Assembly (NCBI GenBank): GCA_004799435.1
Contig: SSMV01000107.1
Span: 1-33,012, forward strand
DNA from: Bradyrhizobium sp.
GTDB lineage: Bacteria > Pseudomonadota > Alphaproteobacteria > Rhizobiales > Beijerinckiaceae
Direction: 5' to 3'
Length of the DNA: 33,012 nucleotides
Positions 32,388 to 33,012 of the stretch are shown one piece after another (the stretch's first letter is position 1; every line of letters starts with the position of its first letter). Made by a program: the position numbers and the translations under genes. The notes below the pieces were generated by a model that saw nothing but the letters and a program-made list of their open reading frames with translations, was not told the origin of the DNA and did not search any database.

Positions 32388-33012
32388 TCAAACAGGACTT
32401 CGAGCGATCACCGCCACCACCCCGCCCCCTGGCGGGCCTTGATGTTCGGCCCCGCCCGACACATACACGGCGCCGGCGCCAGATATGCCGCCGATCAGGC
32501 CGCCAACCGCAGCGCGCGCGTGCCGTGTCGAGCCGACGTCGGAATCGTCAAGCATGGTGTGGCGGAACCCGCGCACCGCGCCATCCGGCGACGCTTCCGC
32601 TTTGGCAAAGATATTGACCAGCCGCCCGCTCTTATGCGCGTCCGCAAGACCGAGCCCGACGCTTTCGAGCGCTTCAACGACGGCGGAAAGATCGATCGAG
32701 TCGCGCATGACTCCATGCGCGATAACATATGGGCTTACCGACTGCGCGGAATTACCCATCACGATCACCACGTTGTGCAACAACTCAATCCCCGATGACG
32801 ACGACGCGACCGATGAGAACAAGCTCCAGTCTTTGAGCACCTGGTCTTCATTGACGGTCTCCAATTCGCCCAGCGCCAGCGCCACGCCCAGCGCGGAGGC
32901 GCCGCGGGAAAAGCCCATCGACGCGTGACCGCTGGTGGTCACGGTCTTTTGCCCGCGCCGCGCCGCCGCCTCGATCCGCTCGCTGGTCAGGAGCGGGCAC
33001 TTTATCTGGACA
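32388..33012 (-). CDS. Ring-opening amidohydrolase (cyanuric acid hydrolase/barbiturase family), partial
   Basis: The last 207 codons of a gene whose start lies beyond the window edge; the frame is open from 33011 leftward with no stop before 32388. Family landmarks of the third repeat are clear: VQIKCPLLTSERIEAA, SMGFSRGASALGVALALGE, VVIVMGNSAQS, and the C-terminal YVSGGAEHQGPPGGG, then VAVIAR. This small family opens cyanuric acid or barbituric acid rings using Ser-Lys pairs spread over three repeats. The visible part does not separate the two activities. It ends 148 bases before the sugar-binding protein gene and is probably the last gene of a separate leftward unit. It fits the amide and ureide theme of the region at 11796-22843. 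Confidence 0.88.
   Translation of the reverse strand, partial: VQIKCPLLTSERIEAAARRGQKTVTTSGHASMGFSRGASALGVALALGELETVNEDQVLKDWSLFSSVASSSSGIELLHNVVIVMGNSAQSVSPYVIAHGVMRDSIDLSAVVEALESVGLGLADAHKSGRLVNIFAKAEASPDGAVRGFRHTMLDDSDVGSTRHARAAVGGLIGGISGAGAVYVSGGAEHQGPPGGGVVAVIARSPV

Noticed and set aside
1-33012. CRISPR arrays, tRNA or rRNA genes, prophage genes
   Set aside because: No regularly spaced repeats, no tRNA-like cloverleaf and no phage structural gene patterns were seen.

Overview
The window is GC-rich DNA (the AT-richer permease at 9992-10783 is an exception) with short Shine-Dalgarno-led genes, many ATGA/GTGA-type overlaps, CBS and PRC-barrel stress-type proteins and a dense set of ABC importers with amidohydrolases. 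This is typical of an alphaproteobacterium, most likely of the order Hyphomicrobiales; the genus cannot be fixed from what I see. No rRNA, tRNA, CRISPR array or intact insertion sequence was found.

Layout. (1) 1-3089: a CBS-pair protein, a tiny lipoyl-like protein lacking the usual lysine, and a protein with two PRC-barrel domains. (2) 3090-4227: about 1.1 kb without a convincing gene, holding repeat and IS-like debris. (3) 4228-5926: a two-gene unit of a classical and an extended short-chain dehydrogenase/epimerase. (4) 6009-11452: an unusual regulator joining an XRE helix-turn-helix to a LivK-type ligand-binding domain without a signal peptide. It is divergent from a TauABC/SsuABC-type importer operon, which is followed by a DUF1003 membrane protein. 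(5) 11796-22843: a nitrogen-compound cluster. Leftward run a BMP-family importer (binding protein, ATPase, two permeases), a gamma-glutamyltransferase-family hydrolase and, past an IS21-like scar, a dihydropyrimidinase/hydantoinase. Rightward run a RutB-like cysteine hydrolase, an amidase-signature enzyme and a TetR regulator, each overlapping the next by 4 bases. A palindrome lies between the two divergent arms. (6) 23277-32239: a sugar-acid regulon of RbsB/RbsA/RbsC/RbsC-type importer, GntR/FadR regulator, mannonate dehydratase, Gfo/Idh/MocA oxidoreductase and mannitol dehydrogenase-family enzyme. Two matching FadR-type operators precede the importer and the enzyme genes. (7) 32388-33012: the C-terminal part of a ring-opening amidohydrolase (cyanuric acid hydrolase/barbiturase family), cut by the window edge.

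Together the window reads as a catabolic island: three importers, each with its own regulator, feeding hydrolases for cyclic amides and ureides (hydantoinase, RutB-like, amidase, GGT-like, ring-opening amidohydrolase) and dehydratase/dehydrogenases for hexonate or hexuronate-derived acids. Enzyme classes are well supported by motifs; the true substrates are inferred only. The most unusual items are the XRE-LivK fusion regulator, the gene set around the BMP importer, and the lysine-less lipoyl-like protein.
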